Below are positions 43,940 to 52,604 of a stretch of DNA of 64,000 bases, in pieces; position 1 is the stretch's first letter, and each line of letters opens with the position of its first letter. The notes beneath the pieces are model-generated. The model saw only the letters and a list, made by a program, of their open reading frames with translations, searched no databases and was not told the DNA's origin. The position numbers and the translations under genes were made by a program. The stretch comes from Leptothoe spongobia TAU-MAC 1115 (GTDB lineage Bacteria; Cyanobacteriota; Cyanobacteriia; Phormidesmidales; Phormidesmidaceae): positions 1-64,000 of the forward strand of contig NZ_JADOES010000013.1 of assembly GCF_018739885.1 (NCBI RefSeq), given 5' to 3'.

Positions 43940-45193
43940 TTATTTCCCTTCTGGTAATCGCTGGGCGGCTCCACTGGTAAGATTGTTCACCGCACTAGCA
44001 ATATCTAGGCCGGTAGTCTGTTTGAGCTGTTCCATAACGGCAATAGCCTGCTTGGCTGTACCCCCGGTTTGCCCATCGATCACAGTGACGTTTTGCACAT
44101 TTACCTCAGGCACCGTCGCACTCAAGGTCTTCAGCAGCGTTTCCAGCTTTTGCAACAAGAAAATATCGCGAGCATTTTCCCCCGCTGCCCGCCACGATTC
44201 AGCCAGTTGCTTCGTACCTTCAGCCTGGGCTTTACCATCCTCAATAATCTGAGCAGCATCACCCTTAGCAGCTTCAATAGACCGCTTGCATTCAGCTTCG
44301 GCTGGCGCAATTACATCCGCCTTTAGCTGTTCCGTAATCTGTTTTATACGCTCTTGCTGAACCGGAATATCTGACTGAAAACGCACCAGTTCAGAGGCAA
44401 TTTCAGCTTCTACCTCAGCAACGACGGCTCCACGTTTGGTCAGTGCGTCTTGGATCCGACGTTCAGCTTCTGCTTCGGCAATGCCAGTATCACGGTCAAT
44501 GCGACGGACAGCCGTAATCTTTTCATTTTCAGCAGTTTGGATCGCAGAAGCTGCTTTGGCTTTGGCTTCTGCAATGCGAGCATCTCGCTGGAGCTGAGCC
44601 TGCTGTTTACGACCGATGGAGTCTAGATAGCGTACATTATCAGAAATGTTCTGAATTTGCAGGGTATCAAGCACTAAACCGAGCTTTTCGAGATCCTCTT
44701 CTGCTTCGTCTAAGAGGCTTTTGGCAAAGGCAATTTTATCTTCATTCACCTGTTCCGGTGTGAGGCTAGCGAGAACGCCCCGGAGATTTCCTTCGAGAGT
44801 CTCTTTGGCAATCTTTTCAATCTCTTTTCGACTCTTGCCCAACAATCTCTCAATGGCATTGTGAATGGCGGGCTCTTCACCAGCAACCTTAATGTTGGCC
44901 ACCCCGTCTACCTGGAGAGGGATGCCCCCTTTGGAGTAGGCATTGGTTACCTTGAGCTCGATGATCATGTTAGTCAAGTCCATGCGCAGCGCCTTTTCTA
45001 CCAGGGGTTTACGAATGCTGCTGCCACCTTTGACTAGACGATATCCGACTGTTTTTTGTCCCAATCGTTGCTGTGCACCTGCAAAGATCAGCACTTCATT
45101 GGGCTGACAGATGTAGTATAGGTTGCGGATGATCAGGGAAATAACCCCAGAGCCACCACCGAGAATAACGAGTAAAAGAACTAAACCTGGCAT
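43940..45193 (-). CDS. Flotillin-family (SPFH) protein
   Basis: SPFH/flotillin protein of 417 residues and last gene of the operon. A membrane segment lies at 2-22 (PGLVLLLVILGGGSGVISLII). The SPFH domain follows (CQPNEVLIFAGAQQ, KVTNAYSKGGIPLQVDGVANIKV, ERLLGKSRKEIEKIAKETLEGNLRGVLASLTPEQVNEDK). A long Ala/Glu-rich coiled coil (about 190-330) and a C-terminal oligomerisation region complete it. Flotillins organise membrane microdomains and recruit partners. It is paralogous to the next gene upstream. Its first 25 codons also have a partial copy immediately upstream (45181-45285). Confidence 0.93.
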   Translation of the reverse strand: MPGLVLLLVILGGGSGVISLIIRNLYYICQPNEVLIFAGAQQRLGQKTVGYRLVKGGSSIRKPLVEKALRMDLTNMIIELKVTNAYSKGGIPLQVDGVANIKVAGEEPAIHNAIERLLGKSRKEIEKIAKETLEGNLRGVLASLTPEQVNEDKIAFAKSLLDEAEEDLEKLGLVLDTLQIQNISDNVRYLDSIGRKQQAQLQRDARIAEAKAKAASAIQTAENEKITAVRRIDRDTGIAEAEAERRIQDALTKRGAVVAEVEAEIASELVRFQSDIPVQQERIKQITEQLKADVIAPAEAECKRSIEAAKGDAAQIIEDGKAQAEGTKQLAESWRAAGENARDIFLLQKLETLLKTLSATVPEVNVQNVTVIDGQTGGTAKQAIAVMEQLKQTTGLDIASAVNNLTSGAAQRLPEGK

Positions 45194-45285
45194 GAGTGAT
45201 TGCCCTCCACGAAGTTACGGATAAGTAGGTGGGTAATTACAGAACTACCGACCAAAATAAGGAACAGAAGAATTAAAGTTGGCAC
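45181..45285 (-). CDS. 34-residue membrane peptide copying the flotillin anchor
   Basis: A short frame starting at GTG 45285 encodes a 34-residue peptide whose first 25 residues (PTLILLFLILVGSSVITHLL, then IRNF) align without gaps to the flotillin anchor PGLVLLLVILGGGSGVISLI, IRNL, with 12 of 25 identical. The GTG shares one base with the stop of the upstream flotillin (TAGTG), a coupling arrangement. Its stop lies 13 bases inside the downstream flotillin start. It is probably a partial duplication of the flotillin 5' end that became, or remains, a small single-helix membrane protein. It could also be a non-translated remnant. Confidence 0.5.
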   Translation of the reverse strand: MPTLILLFLILVGSSVITHLLIRNFVEGNHSCQV

Positions 45286-46754
45286 TAGTTATCGCCCTCT
45301 ATGGTGGGCTCGATAGACGCAACAGGAGAGATTGTTGCAGGCTCTAAACGACGCTGAAAGTCTAAATTTTGGTGTAAGGTGCCGGTAACGTCGATCCCCA
45401 AGGTGTCGTCTACTTGCTTGAGGAACTGACGCACTACATCAGGATAAACATTGACCAGGCTGGCGATCGATTGACCGTCGCCGTTGTCGATGACGTTGAT
45501 ATGTTTGAGATGAATGCGAGCAGGAATCTTGGCGGCTTCTTTCAGCACCATGTCAATCTGTTGAATCAAGAAGACCTGGGTGGCATCGGTTCCGGTTTCA
45601 GCCCAAACTGCAGCTAGCATATCGTTGACGAGGGCAGCGGCTTTGGCATTCTCTTCGAGGGCAGCGGCTTGTCCCTTGGCATTCAGCTCTTGGGCCCGCT
45701 TAGCCGCCCGTGCTGGCAAGACTTCATCGGCTTCTAGGCGGAGGCGCTCTAGTTCCGCACGCACAGTTTGTAGCTGCTGTTCAGCCCGCGCCCGCGCTTC
45801 CTTACCGGCAGCGGTGGTGCGTTCCTCTTCGGATTTAGCCCGTTCCTCTAATTCAGCTTTGATTTTACGCAGTTCATTTTGCTGTTGCTGGACAACGGTG
45901 AGGGCCTGGGTTTTTGCCACTTCAGCCTGCTTTTGGCAGTCGGCTTCAATCCGGTCTGCTTCACCGACAGCCTCAGATTCGGCAATCTCAGCATCACGAA
46001 TGATATTGGCAATTTGGCGACGGCCAATAGAACTGAGGTAGTCCATATCGTCAGTGACGCTCTGGATCTTGAGCGTATCTAAATGCAGCCCTAGTTTGCT
46101 TAAGTCTTTGGCGACATCAGCCGCGATGCGTTCGGCAAAGTTCATCCGGTCTTCGTTGACTTGCTCTGGGGTGAGCAATGCCACCACGCCGCGCAAGTTA
46201 CCTTCTAGGGTTTCCCTGACTACTCGACGAATTTCAGAGCGATTGCGACCTAAAAATCGTTCAATGGCGTTCCCGACGACGCTGCGATTGCTGGAAATTT
46301 TAACATTGGCAATAGCCTGAATATTTAGCGGTGTACCCCCTTTGGCATAGGCGTTGGTTACTTCTACTGGAATGGGCATGGTGGTCATGTCCATGCTTTG
46401 TACCCGTTCAATGATGGGCACTACCAGAGTGCGGCCGCCAAAGACGACGCGATAGCCAACATTCTGGCCCCTTTTGTTTTTGTACTTGCGACCCGAGATG
46501 ATTAAGATCTGGTTGGGGTTACAAATCCTTAGACAAGTCTTGAGTACAGCGATCAATACGCCAACGCCAATGAGACCTAGCATTAGGGCACTTCCACCGA
46601 GGACCGCGCCTACTTGAGCTGTGCTTTGACTTGCTGGCGTAATCGGGAAGGCTTGGGCAACTTCGTAACTGGTTGTTTCGGCCTGGGCTAATAATTTTTG
46701 GTCACTTGCCGGTTGTGGACTAGCCTGTCCCAGCAAGAATGGATTGTGTGTCAT
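45285..46754 (-). CDS. Flotillin-family (SPFH) protein, longer paralogue
   Basis: SPFH protein of 489 residues. It has a soluble N-terminal stretch of about 45 residues, then a membrane segment (about 45-72, VGAVLGGSALMLGLIGVGVLIAVL), the SPFH domain (CNPNQILIISGRKY, VTNAYAKGGTPLNIQAIANVKIS, ERFLGRNRSEIRRVVRETLEGNLRGVVALLTPEQVNEDR) and a coiled coil rich in Glu, Ala and Lys (about 230-370). It probably forms hetero-oligomers with the 417-residue paralogue. It follows the NfeD-like gene by 52 bases. Flotillin-NfeD operons are a known conserved pairing in membrane organisation. Confidence 0.93.
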   Translation of the reverse strand: MTHNPFLLGQASPQPASDQKLLAQAETTSYEVAQAFPITPASQSTAQVGAVLGGSALMLGLIGVGVLIAVLKTCLRICNPNQILIISGRKYKNKRGQNVGYRVVFGGRTLVVPIIERVQSMDMTTMPIPVEVTNAYAKGGTPLNIQAIANVKISSNRSVVGNAIERFLGRNRSEIRRVVRETLEGNLRGVVALLTPEQVNEDRMNFAERIAADVAKDLSKLGLHLDTLKIQSVTDDMDYLSSIGRRQIANIIRDAEIAESEAVGEADRIEADCQKQAEVAKTQALTVVQQQQNELRKIKAELEERAKSEEERTTAAGKEARARAEQQLQTVRAELERLRLEADEVLPARAAKRAQELNAKGQAAALEENAKAAALVNDMLAAVWAETGTDATQVFLIQQIDMVLKEAAKIPARIHLKHINVIDNGDGQSIASLVNVYPDVVRQFLKQVDDTLGIDVTGTLHQNLDFQRRLEPATISPVASIEPTIEGDN

Positions 46755-46806
46755 GGTTTGAAATAAAGGATTACAGATTCGCGTTGCTGCTCAGCAACGA
46801 CCAAGT

Positions 46807-47481
46807 TCAACGCTGTGCAGCGGTTTCGTCTGAAACGACCCAAAGGCGGTTGTTTTCAACATTGACAACGAGTACTTTGTCTCCCGGAACGAACTGTTTG
46901 GTGTCGTCCGTTAGTGCCATCATGTGCAATACGCTACCGCGTAGTTCCAGCCGCACTTTTCCCTTACTTTTGGAGTCAAAGGGAAGTTCGACGATGCCTA
47001 ATCGTCCGGCAAAATCTTCGGTGCGGATGAGGCTATCGGCATGGCGGCGAGCTAGATGGCGCAGGGTGATAGCCAAGGTACCCCCTAGCAACATGCCCAT
47101 GATTAAGGCGGTAATAAAGATGAGCTGATCGGGCCAATTGGGTTGAACCCAACCGAGGCTCAGACCAGTAAGGCCAAAGAAAAATCCGCCAACGGTCCAG
47201 AATTTGAAACTGGTGAGGATGTTAAGGCTAAATACGTAAGCTCCTTTAACTTTTCGTAGGAGCTGTAGGTCGGTGTCTACTTGCGCATCGAAGTCTACGT
47301 CTGGAGCATCTCCGTCTAGATCTAGACTGCCGTCTAAATCAATTTCTGCGTCCGCGTCAAAATCGGCATCAAAATCAACATCGGCCTCGGCATCAAAATC
47401 TGTGTCACCGGCACCGCCGAGGGTTGCGATCGCAACAAATACGCCACCGATGACAAAACAAAACCAATAAACTGACTGCAC
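46807..47481 (-). CDS. NfeD-like membrane protein with Asp-rich segment
   Basis: Protein of 224 residues and first gene of the flotillin operon. The GTG start at 47481 has AGGAG about 9 bases upstream. The first membrane segment (about 5-22) is followed by an extraordinarily acidic stretch at 26-71 with 19 Asp and 2 Glu, mostly in DxD spacing. Two more membrane segments follow (about 85-110 and 117-137), and the C-terminus (about 145-222) is the OB-fold characteristic of NfeD/YqiJ proteins (GRLGIVELPF, VPGDKVLVVNVENNRLWVV). Such proteins pair with flotillins. The Asp-rich loop probably binds divalent cations, perhaps calcium, as inference. Confidence 0.88.
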   Translation of the reverse strand: MQSVYWFCFVIGGVFVAIATLGGAGDTDFDAEADVDFDADFDADAEIDLDGSLDLDGDAPDVDFDAQVDTDLQLLRKVKGAYVFSLNILTSFKFWTVGGFFFGLTGLSLGWVQPNWPDQLIFITALIMGMLLGGTLAITLRHLARRHADSLIRTEDFAGRLGIVELPFDSKSKGKVRLELRGSVLHMMALTDDTKQFVPGDKVLVVNVENNRLWVVSDETAAQR

Positions 47482-47586
47482 AGTATCTCCTTAGGGTTCA
47501 TTCCCTAGTGATAGCTAGCTACAGTCTGTGACCTCAAAATTCCCGACAATTTTTAACGATTCAAGCGTGTTAGGGCGTACAGAAAC

Positions 47587-48342
47587 TTAATCTCCGTCAA
47601 TGTTCTCAGGGTTAATACCTAGCTCCTGTAGCTTGGCTTGGAGTTGTTCTAATTTTTGTTGCGTTTTTGCCTGAGCCTGCTCTGCCGCTTCAGCGCGCTG
47701 GCGCTCCTCGTCAGCGCGTCTTTCTGCCTGCTGCCGAGCGATAGCCTCTTGTTTCAGGGCCACCGCTAGCTCGCTAGGTATCAACAGTCGTTCGTCATTA
47801 TCCTGCCGATAGAAACCAATCAGCTGTTCTTCATGGACGAGTCGCAGTTTCAGGGGCTCACTGATACCATCCTTGATTGGTTCATAGTCCTCACCTCGCA
47901 GGCGATAGCCCTGGAGAGCAGGCTCTAACCACTCATTCTTTGGATCAAACAGCCAATATTCCTTAACTCCTAACTGAGCATAGAGAGTTTTCTTAAAAAC
48001 TTCGTCTTTGCTACGGGTCCCTTGGGACGTCATTTCGAAAACGACTGATGGCACTTCCCCTTCTTCCCAAATTTTGTAGTTGTCCCGTCCGCCAGGTTCT
48101 ACACCAAAAATGACCATTACATCCGGAGCCACCCGCATCCGGGGAAAGCCCTGGTTGTAATACATGAATTGATTCCCTAGAACCGTGGCCCGTTGACCCT
48201 GAAGATACTGGGTCAATACCTCAATGGTGACCAACATGGCATAGAGATGGACAAACGTTTCCGCCACAGGTTCGCCGTCAGAACTTGGATAGACAATGGT
48301 AGTCTGTGCCTCAGTTTGAGACGTAGGAACTGTACTGACCAT
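47587..48342 (-). CDS. Uma2-family endonuclease-like protein with coiled-coil tail
   Basis: Protein of 251 residues. A longer frame begins at TTG 48393, but the ATG at 48342 has AGGG a few bases upstream and begins the normal part (VSTVPTSQTEAQTTIVYPS). The restriction-fold core is visible (PRMRVAPDVMVIFGVEPGGRDNYKIWEEGEVPSVVFEMTSQGTRSKDE), with Asp and Glu of the PD-(D/E)XK site. The C-terminal 60 residues are a charged coiled coil (AIARQQAERRADEERQRAEA). This architecture is common for cyanobacterial Uma2 proteins. The function is not established. Confidence 0.87.
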   Translation of the reverse strand: MVSTVPTSQTEAQTTIVYPSSDGEPVAETFVHLYAMLVTIEVLTQYLQGQRATVLGNQFMYYNQGFPRMRVAPDVMVIFGVEPGGRDNYKIWEEGEVPSVVFEMTSQGTRSKDEVFKKTLYAQLGVKEYWLFDPKNEWLEPALQGYRLRGEDYEPIKDGISEPLKLRLVHEEQLIGFYRQDNDERLLIPSELAVALKQEAIARQQAERRADEERQRAEAAEQAQAKTQQKLEQLQAKLQELGINPENIDGD

Positions 48343-48398
48343 GGTCCCTATAGGTTTCCCATTAGAATAGATGTACTCATCATAGCTTAGCAATGACG

Positions 48399-48430
48399 CC
48401 CCATTAGCAATGGGGTCCCATTAGCAATGG
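48399..48430. repeat. Duplicated hairpin unit CCCATTAGCAATGG
   Basis: Two adjacent copies of CCCATTAGCAATGG (48400-48413 and 48417-48430), each forming a short hairpin with AGC as loop. The pair lies between the Uma2 start region and the structured sequence downstream of the reductase gene. Confidence 0.75.
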
Positions 48431-48433
48431 CGA

Positions 48434-48464
48434 CCAATAAGAAAGGCACCCCGTCAGGAGTGCC
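48434..48464 (-). terminator. Intrinsic terminator, minus strand
   Basis: On the minus strand GGCACTCC and GGGGTGCC form a GC-rich hairpin (48445-48464) followed directly by TTTCTTATT. This is a good Rho-independent terminator for the ribonucleotide reductase transcript, or for a small RNA ending here. Confidence 0.75.
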
Positions 48465-48556
48465 CGGTTGTAGTCAACTGGAGGTGAAGCATTGGCTGCT
48501 TCCACCAAGTTGAAACTTGTAGTGGTAAGGGTGCCTCGATCGGAGTCGAAAGGCAC
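48434..48556 (-). ncRNA. Candidate structured RNA (3' UTR or sRNA)
   Basis: Immediately after the reductase stop, the minus-strand transcript can form four consecutive stems: GTGCCT/AGGCAC (48551-48556 with 48531-48536, extended by TCGA/TCGA), CAAGTT-AACTTG (48506-48519), GGTGGAAGCA with TGCTTCACC (48483-48506) and the terminator at 48445-48464. Such dense structure ending in a terminator is typical of a 3' UTR-derived small RNA. No known RNA family is recognised. Confidence 0.4.
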
Positions 48557-48560
48557 GCTT

Positions 48561-50738
48561 CTAACTCGGCTTCTTTTCAGGAAGCAAACACTTATCAGAG
48601 TCGCAGCCTGCAGGACCGGCCTCGATTAACTCACCCGCGTCATACTGCTCTAGGGCCGCATGGAAATTCTCCGTGGTACGACGACCGATCACTTCGCTGC
48701 ATAGCTCTTCGTACCGGACCTTATCAATGGGCTCAAAGGGCAGACGGGGGAAGGTTTGCAGGTCATCAAAACGAGCTAGTAGAGCTGAGGAAATATAGCC
48801 CTCATCATTTTCTACCGCCTGATAGATGCGCTCGGCTAGGGGCTCAATTTCGTTTTCACGAAACTCAATGGTGGCCGAGGTGTTGTGGGCGGTGTAGTGA
48901 CCCTGTACCTGCATATAGAAATCGAACTGAGCCAGAGCTGAGAACTTTTCAATCGCCACCTCATCGGCCCCGGGCAGGTTGGCCCAAGGTACCTCTACCG
49001 GCATTTCCACTAACCATTCGGTACACCGTGGGTCAAATGGATCGTTAAGCAGATTACCCTTCTCATCCTTATCGGACTGGGACGGAATCACCGAATAGCC
49101 GTAGTCGATACAGGCCCTTGCTACGGGATCATCCTTGCGGAAAGTGATGCGACGGATAAAGCGCTGGGACTTGGGCGGATGCCAACCGGAAGACGCGCCA
49201 CTGAGCAGGCTCTTGGTCCCCGCAGGTTGTACGGTGGTGCAGCGGTTGGGGCGTTGGATACCGTTGCGATCGCAATAGTCCCAAACCGTTTCATGGACAA
49301 TGGTTTTCCAGCGGCTCAGGAATTCCTGCTCTTTGGCCTTAAATTCCAGACCCTGCATGGTATTCGGACGACCGGCTTCCCACCAATTTAGCCACTCAAC
49401 TCCAAAGGCCCGCACAAAGAAGTCAAACAGACCGGTGAAAGATACACCAACAATGGGATCCTCCAGGCGTGACTGTTGGTAGCGAGGCTCAATAAACTGA
49501 TGGTTGAGCAGCGCAGCTACAGCAATACCGCCAGCCCGAAAAGCATCTTCCTGCTCCTGAGTGTTTTTCGGATCGATTTGATTTAGGTGAATTTCCGCCA
49601 AATTGCAGTGGAAATTCTGACCCAAAATTTCACCACAAGGGTTTAATCCATAGCGTCCCTTACCCTGGGCTCGACGCTCAGCTTCCCCTGCCCACTGGAT
49701 TGCACCCTCACCGGAGTAAAACTGTTTGCGTACCGCATCGGTCATTTCCGCTAAGGATGGTTTGGTATGAAAGACCCTCGTGTGGTTAGCCATACGCAGC
49801 GCATCCCGTTCTGGGTCAATGCGCCAGTTGCCAGCAGCATCCTGCTGCCATAAATTATCTTTTGCGTTAGTAGCCAACTCGTCATGGCTATCAAACTGTC
49901 GCATTCCTGCCGAGCGACGGATATTGCCAGCGACGACACAAGCGGCGGCTTCATCAATTAATAAACAGCACTCAATGGAGTTGAGCTGACGACCAATGGC
50001 CTTGGTCAAAATTTTGGCGCAACGCTCATATAGTCCTGGCAGCTTTACCGGGTTGGCCATGCCACCAAACCCCTTGAGCTTCTCACCCGCAGGTCGAACA
50101 TCACTCAGGTCAACAATAACCTCTACATCTCCTGTAAAGTCAGCATTGCTGGAGAGCTCTAAAATTTTCTGATACGACATCACCCAACCATTTCGGCTAT
50201 CGCCCACATGGATTTCCACGTGATTGCCGTTAATGGTTACTTCGGTTTCTTCCCGACGCTGACCTGCCGGTGTCGTACCGACATCACCTGCCATGGTGAT
50301 CCTCAGGCGATTACGAATGATCGGTAGCTGGTCAATGTACTTAGGCTCTAGGACTGCCCCAGTACCACAGCCCATCATGGCCAGATCCATCATCAAACCA
50401 AAGGAGCGCCAGTCCACCACATTGGTACTAGTGCAGTTATACGCCCCCGAAAAATTCTTTGGCTGCTTGCTCCAATCGGTTCCCCCTACCCAGAGCCAAC
50501 GACCCGATGGCAATGCCTTGAGCTCTCGCTGCATTCGTTGCACCAGCGCCTTTTCATCAGCCGTGAGCTTACCGAGTTCGACGAGGCCGTCTAGGGTGCG
50601 ATCGCATACGTCATACCATGATTCCCGCTGTCCATTATCCAAACGGCGGCTGTAGGTGCGGTAAAACACTGGGTAGGCTGCTGGTGCAGTTTCAGGAAAA
50701 GGCGTTTTCGTTCGTAGTCTTTCTAACTCTTGAACCAT
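48561..50738 (-). CDS. nrdJ: Class II (adenosylcobalamin-dependent) ribonucleoside-triphosphate reductase
   Basis: Monomeric B12-dependent reductase of 725 residues, close to the 739 of the Lactobacillus enzyme. It converts ribonucleoside triphosphates to deoxyribonucleotides without needing oxygen. Key residues are visible: the active-site NPCGE at 366-370 with Cys368 (thiyl radical) and Glu370, the N-terminal redox Cys in SGAYNCTSTN, and the C-terminal reducing pair Cys712-x4-Cys717 in GCDSDKC. The gene is monocistronic, with a terminator and a structured 3' region. I found no convincing cobalamin riboswitch upstream. Confidence 0.95.
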   Translation of the reverse strand: MVQELERLRTKTPFPETAPAAYPVFYRTYSRRLDNGQRESWYDVCDRTLDGLVELGKLTADEKALVQRMQRELKALPSGRWLWVGGTDWSKQPKNFSGAYNCTSTNVVDWRSFGLMMDLAMMGCGTGAVLEPKYIDQLPIIRNRLRITMAGDVGTTPAGQRREETEVTINGNHVEIHVGDSRNGWVMSYQKILELSSNADFTGDVEVIVDLSDVRPAGEKLKGFGGMANPVKLPGLYERCAKILTKAIGRQLNSIECCLLIDEAAACVVAGNIRRSAGMRQFDSHDELATNAKDNLWQQDAAGNWRIDPERDALRMANHTRVFHTKPSLAEMTDAVRKQFYSGEGAIQWAGEAERRAQGKGRYGLNPCGEILGQNFHCNLAEIHLNQIDPKNTQEQEDAFRAGGIAVAALLNHQFIEPRYQQSRLEDPIVGVSFTGLFDFFVRAFGVEWLNWWEAGRPNTMQGLEFKAKEQEFLSRWKTIVHETVWDYCDRNGIQRPNRCTTVQPAGTKSLLSGASSGWHPPKSQRFIRRITFRKDDPVARACIDYGYSVIPSQSDKDEKGNLLNDPFDPRCTEWLVEMPVEVPWANLPGADEVAIEKFSALAQFDFYMQVQGHYTAHNTSATIEFRENEIEPLAERIYQAVENDEGYISSALLARFDDLQTFPRLPFEPIDKVRYEELCSEVIGRRTTENFHAALEQYDAGELIEAGPAGCDSDKCLLPEKKPS

Positions 50739-51455
50739 TCGTCCGAGCTTCCTTGCGAATTTTAGAATTTAAGGGGTGTAGTAATGGCATGTGGCCGTTA
50801 ACGATGGGGCATGTAGATGCTGTTGAAGCCAAAAAACAGCACATATATCGCTTGTGATGGCCCAAACAATTGTTAACACTCTAGATATGCTAGGTCACAT
50901 GGAAATAAAGCCTAACACCCCCACTTAAAAAAATCTAGCGTCTTACTTTTAGGACAAACGCTAGATGTAGTGATTTTTCAATCCGGAGAACTAATTCCTA
51001 AGGAAATCAGTCAATTCCAATAACCGAACTAACTGGCTGCTGGGACTATATGAGTTGAGGGGCGCAAATACTATTGGTTAGATGTATTTATGCCAAACCC
51101 AGGGGGACTGCAATCGCAAGCGCACCTAGACATAGATGAGCCTTTAAAGGGTTTAAATGTGCTAATTGAGTCTTAATTTTTAGGAACTAATTGCAACGCT
51201 GTGATGTAGGTGCAATCTGAAAAGTGGTTAAAGGAATAGGGTAATTACCGAATTTACCGGTAAGCTCCAAATGGAAGTTGCTAATTATCACGTAGTGAGC
51301 AACCGGATCAACGGTAGTCATTCATAATGCTTTATACGTGAATGCTTTGCCCATGGCGCTGTCTCCCTTTTTATAAGATTGTTGAATTCCTTGAAGGATT
51401 TTGCTGAAGTTAGTTCTACTTCCCTGTATCAATGCCGTGAATCCACCAATTGCCC
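50739..51455. other. Divergent intergenic region, reductase / hpsE cluster
   Basis: About 700 AT-rich bases holding divergent promoters. Short palindromes such as TTACCGGTAA (about 51256-51265) occur, but no clear operator, riboswitch or gene is seen. A sequence near 50838 loosely resembles an NrdR box but is one base short. Confidence 0.45.
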
Positions 51456-52463
51456 ATGAGCCATTCAGTCGTGTTGTCCTCTCCTTCTACAGAGACAGTG
51501 CAACGGCCATGTGATTTTACGATTGTGATCTGTACCTACGATGGTGCTCAACGCATTCCGGCTGTTCTCGACCGGCTGCAACAGCAGCTTGATGTCCATG
51601 AGGTGCAGTGGGAAGTTTTTGTAATTGACAATAACAGTACTGATTCTACAGAGGCTGTAGTTAGGCAATACCAAAAGAATTGGCCGTCTGAAATTCCGTT
51701 ACGTTATTTTTTTGAAGGTCGTCAGGGAGCCGCCTACGCTCGTCAGCTGGCCATTGAGAAGGCGAGAAGTGAGTTGGTAGGGTTTTTGGACGATGATAAT
51801 TTACCCGCAGACGATTGGGTAGCCGCCGCTTACAAATTTGGTCAGGACCATCCCTCCGTTGGAGCTTATGGTAGTCAAATCCATGGGCAGTTCGATGGAG
51901 CTTTACCGGATGACTTTCATCGTATTCAGTCATTTTTCGCCCTCACGCAGCGGGGGGGGACGGCTCATGCTTATCGCCCCCGCTTACGGGTGTTGCCACC
52001 TTCAGCCGGTCTAGTCGTGCGTCGCAAAGCTTGGCTCAATCACGTGCCTAAGCAGCTAATTTTGACCGGTCGCCATGATGAGCAAATGCTTACAGGCGAG
52101 GATCTAGAAGCCATTACTCACATTCGCCGAGGCAACTGGGAAATTTGGCACAATCCCGCTATGAAAGTTTGGCACCATATCCCTGCCTGTCGCTTACAGC
52201 GAAGTTACCTACTTTCCTTTTTTCGTGGGATCGGCCTTAGTCGCCATGTAACTCGCATGCTAAATATGCCTTTCTGGCAGCGACCGTTTATGTTTTGGGT
52301 TTATGTTGCTAATGATATGCGTAAAGCTTTACATCATCTGTTGCTACATGGTGCAAAGCTCCAAAGCCACACCGTACTAGCATGTGAGCTTCAGCTTTAT
52401 CTCAGTAGCTTGATGAGCCCTTTTTACATTTGGGGCATCCTGATTAAGCGACGTCTGCATTAG
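51456..52463 (+). CDS. hpsE: HpsE-type GT2 glycosyltransferase
   Basis: GT2 glycosyltransferase of 335 residues. An ATG at 51456 is preferred over the TTG at 51450. The N-terminal GT-A domain begins DFTIVICTYDGAQRIPAVLDRLQ, with the sugar-nucleotide segment VIDNNSTDSTE, FFEGRQGAAYARQLAIEKA and the metal motif DDDN at 112-115. The C-terminal half (LPPSAGLVVRRKAWL, GEDLEAITHIRRGNWEIWHNP, LQRSYLLSFFRGIGLSRH) matches the HpsE family of hormogonium polysaccharide glycosyltransferases as I remember it. It lies about 7 kb upstream of hpsA. It is likely to act in extracellular polysaccharide synthesis. Confidence 0.85.
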   Translation: MSHSVVLSSPSTETVQRPCDFTIVICTYDGAQRIPAVLDRLQQQLDVHEVQWEVFVIDNNSTDSTEAVVRQYQKNWPSEIPLRYFFEGRQGAAYARQLAIEKARSELVGFLDDDNLPADDWVAAAYKFGQDHPSVGAYGSQIHGQFDGALPDDFHRIQSFFALTQRGGTAHAYRPRLRVLPPSAGLVVRRKAWLNHVPKQLILTGRHDEQMLTGEDLEAITHIRRGNWEIWHNPAMKVWHHIPACRLQRSYLLSFFRGIGLSRHVTRMLNMPFWQRPFMFWVYVANDMRKALHHLLLHGAKLQSHTVLACELQLYLSSLMSPFYIWGILIKRRLH

Positions 52464-52604
52464 TTGAGCTATTGCTACGTTGGCGTTGCTGATGCTCGGG
52501 ATGATTCACTCTGCAAGAGTGTGACAAATAGCCTCTCTGCCCAATCGTTTCATCCTCTAAGTCAGCAACGGCGTTACGTGACGTTTTTTAGTAGGCCTTG
52601 ATCG

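Noticed and set aside
47273..47470. Ser/Lys-rich plus-strand frame
   Set aside because: Antisense of the Asp-rich segment of the NfeD-like gene; low-complexity shadow.
50820..50870. Possible NrdR box upstream of the reductase gene
   Set aside because: The sequence around CACATATATCG is one base too short in the core and has no properly spaced second box.
50856..50930. 23-codon ORF upstream of the reductase gene
   Set aside because: Very short, no ribosome binding site and no recognisable features; treated as chance.
50739..51455. Cobalamin riboswitch in front of nrdJ
   Set aside because: I could not find the conserved B12-box (GCCACTG-type) or the expected multi-stem leader.
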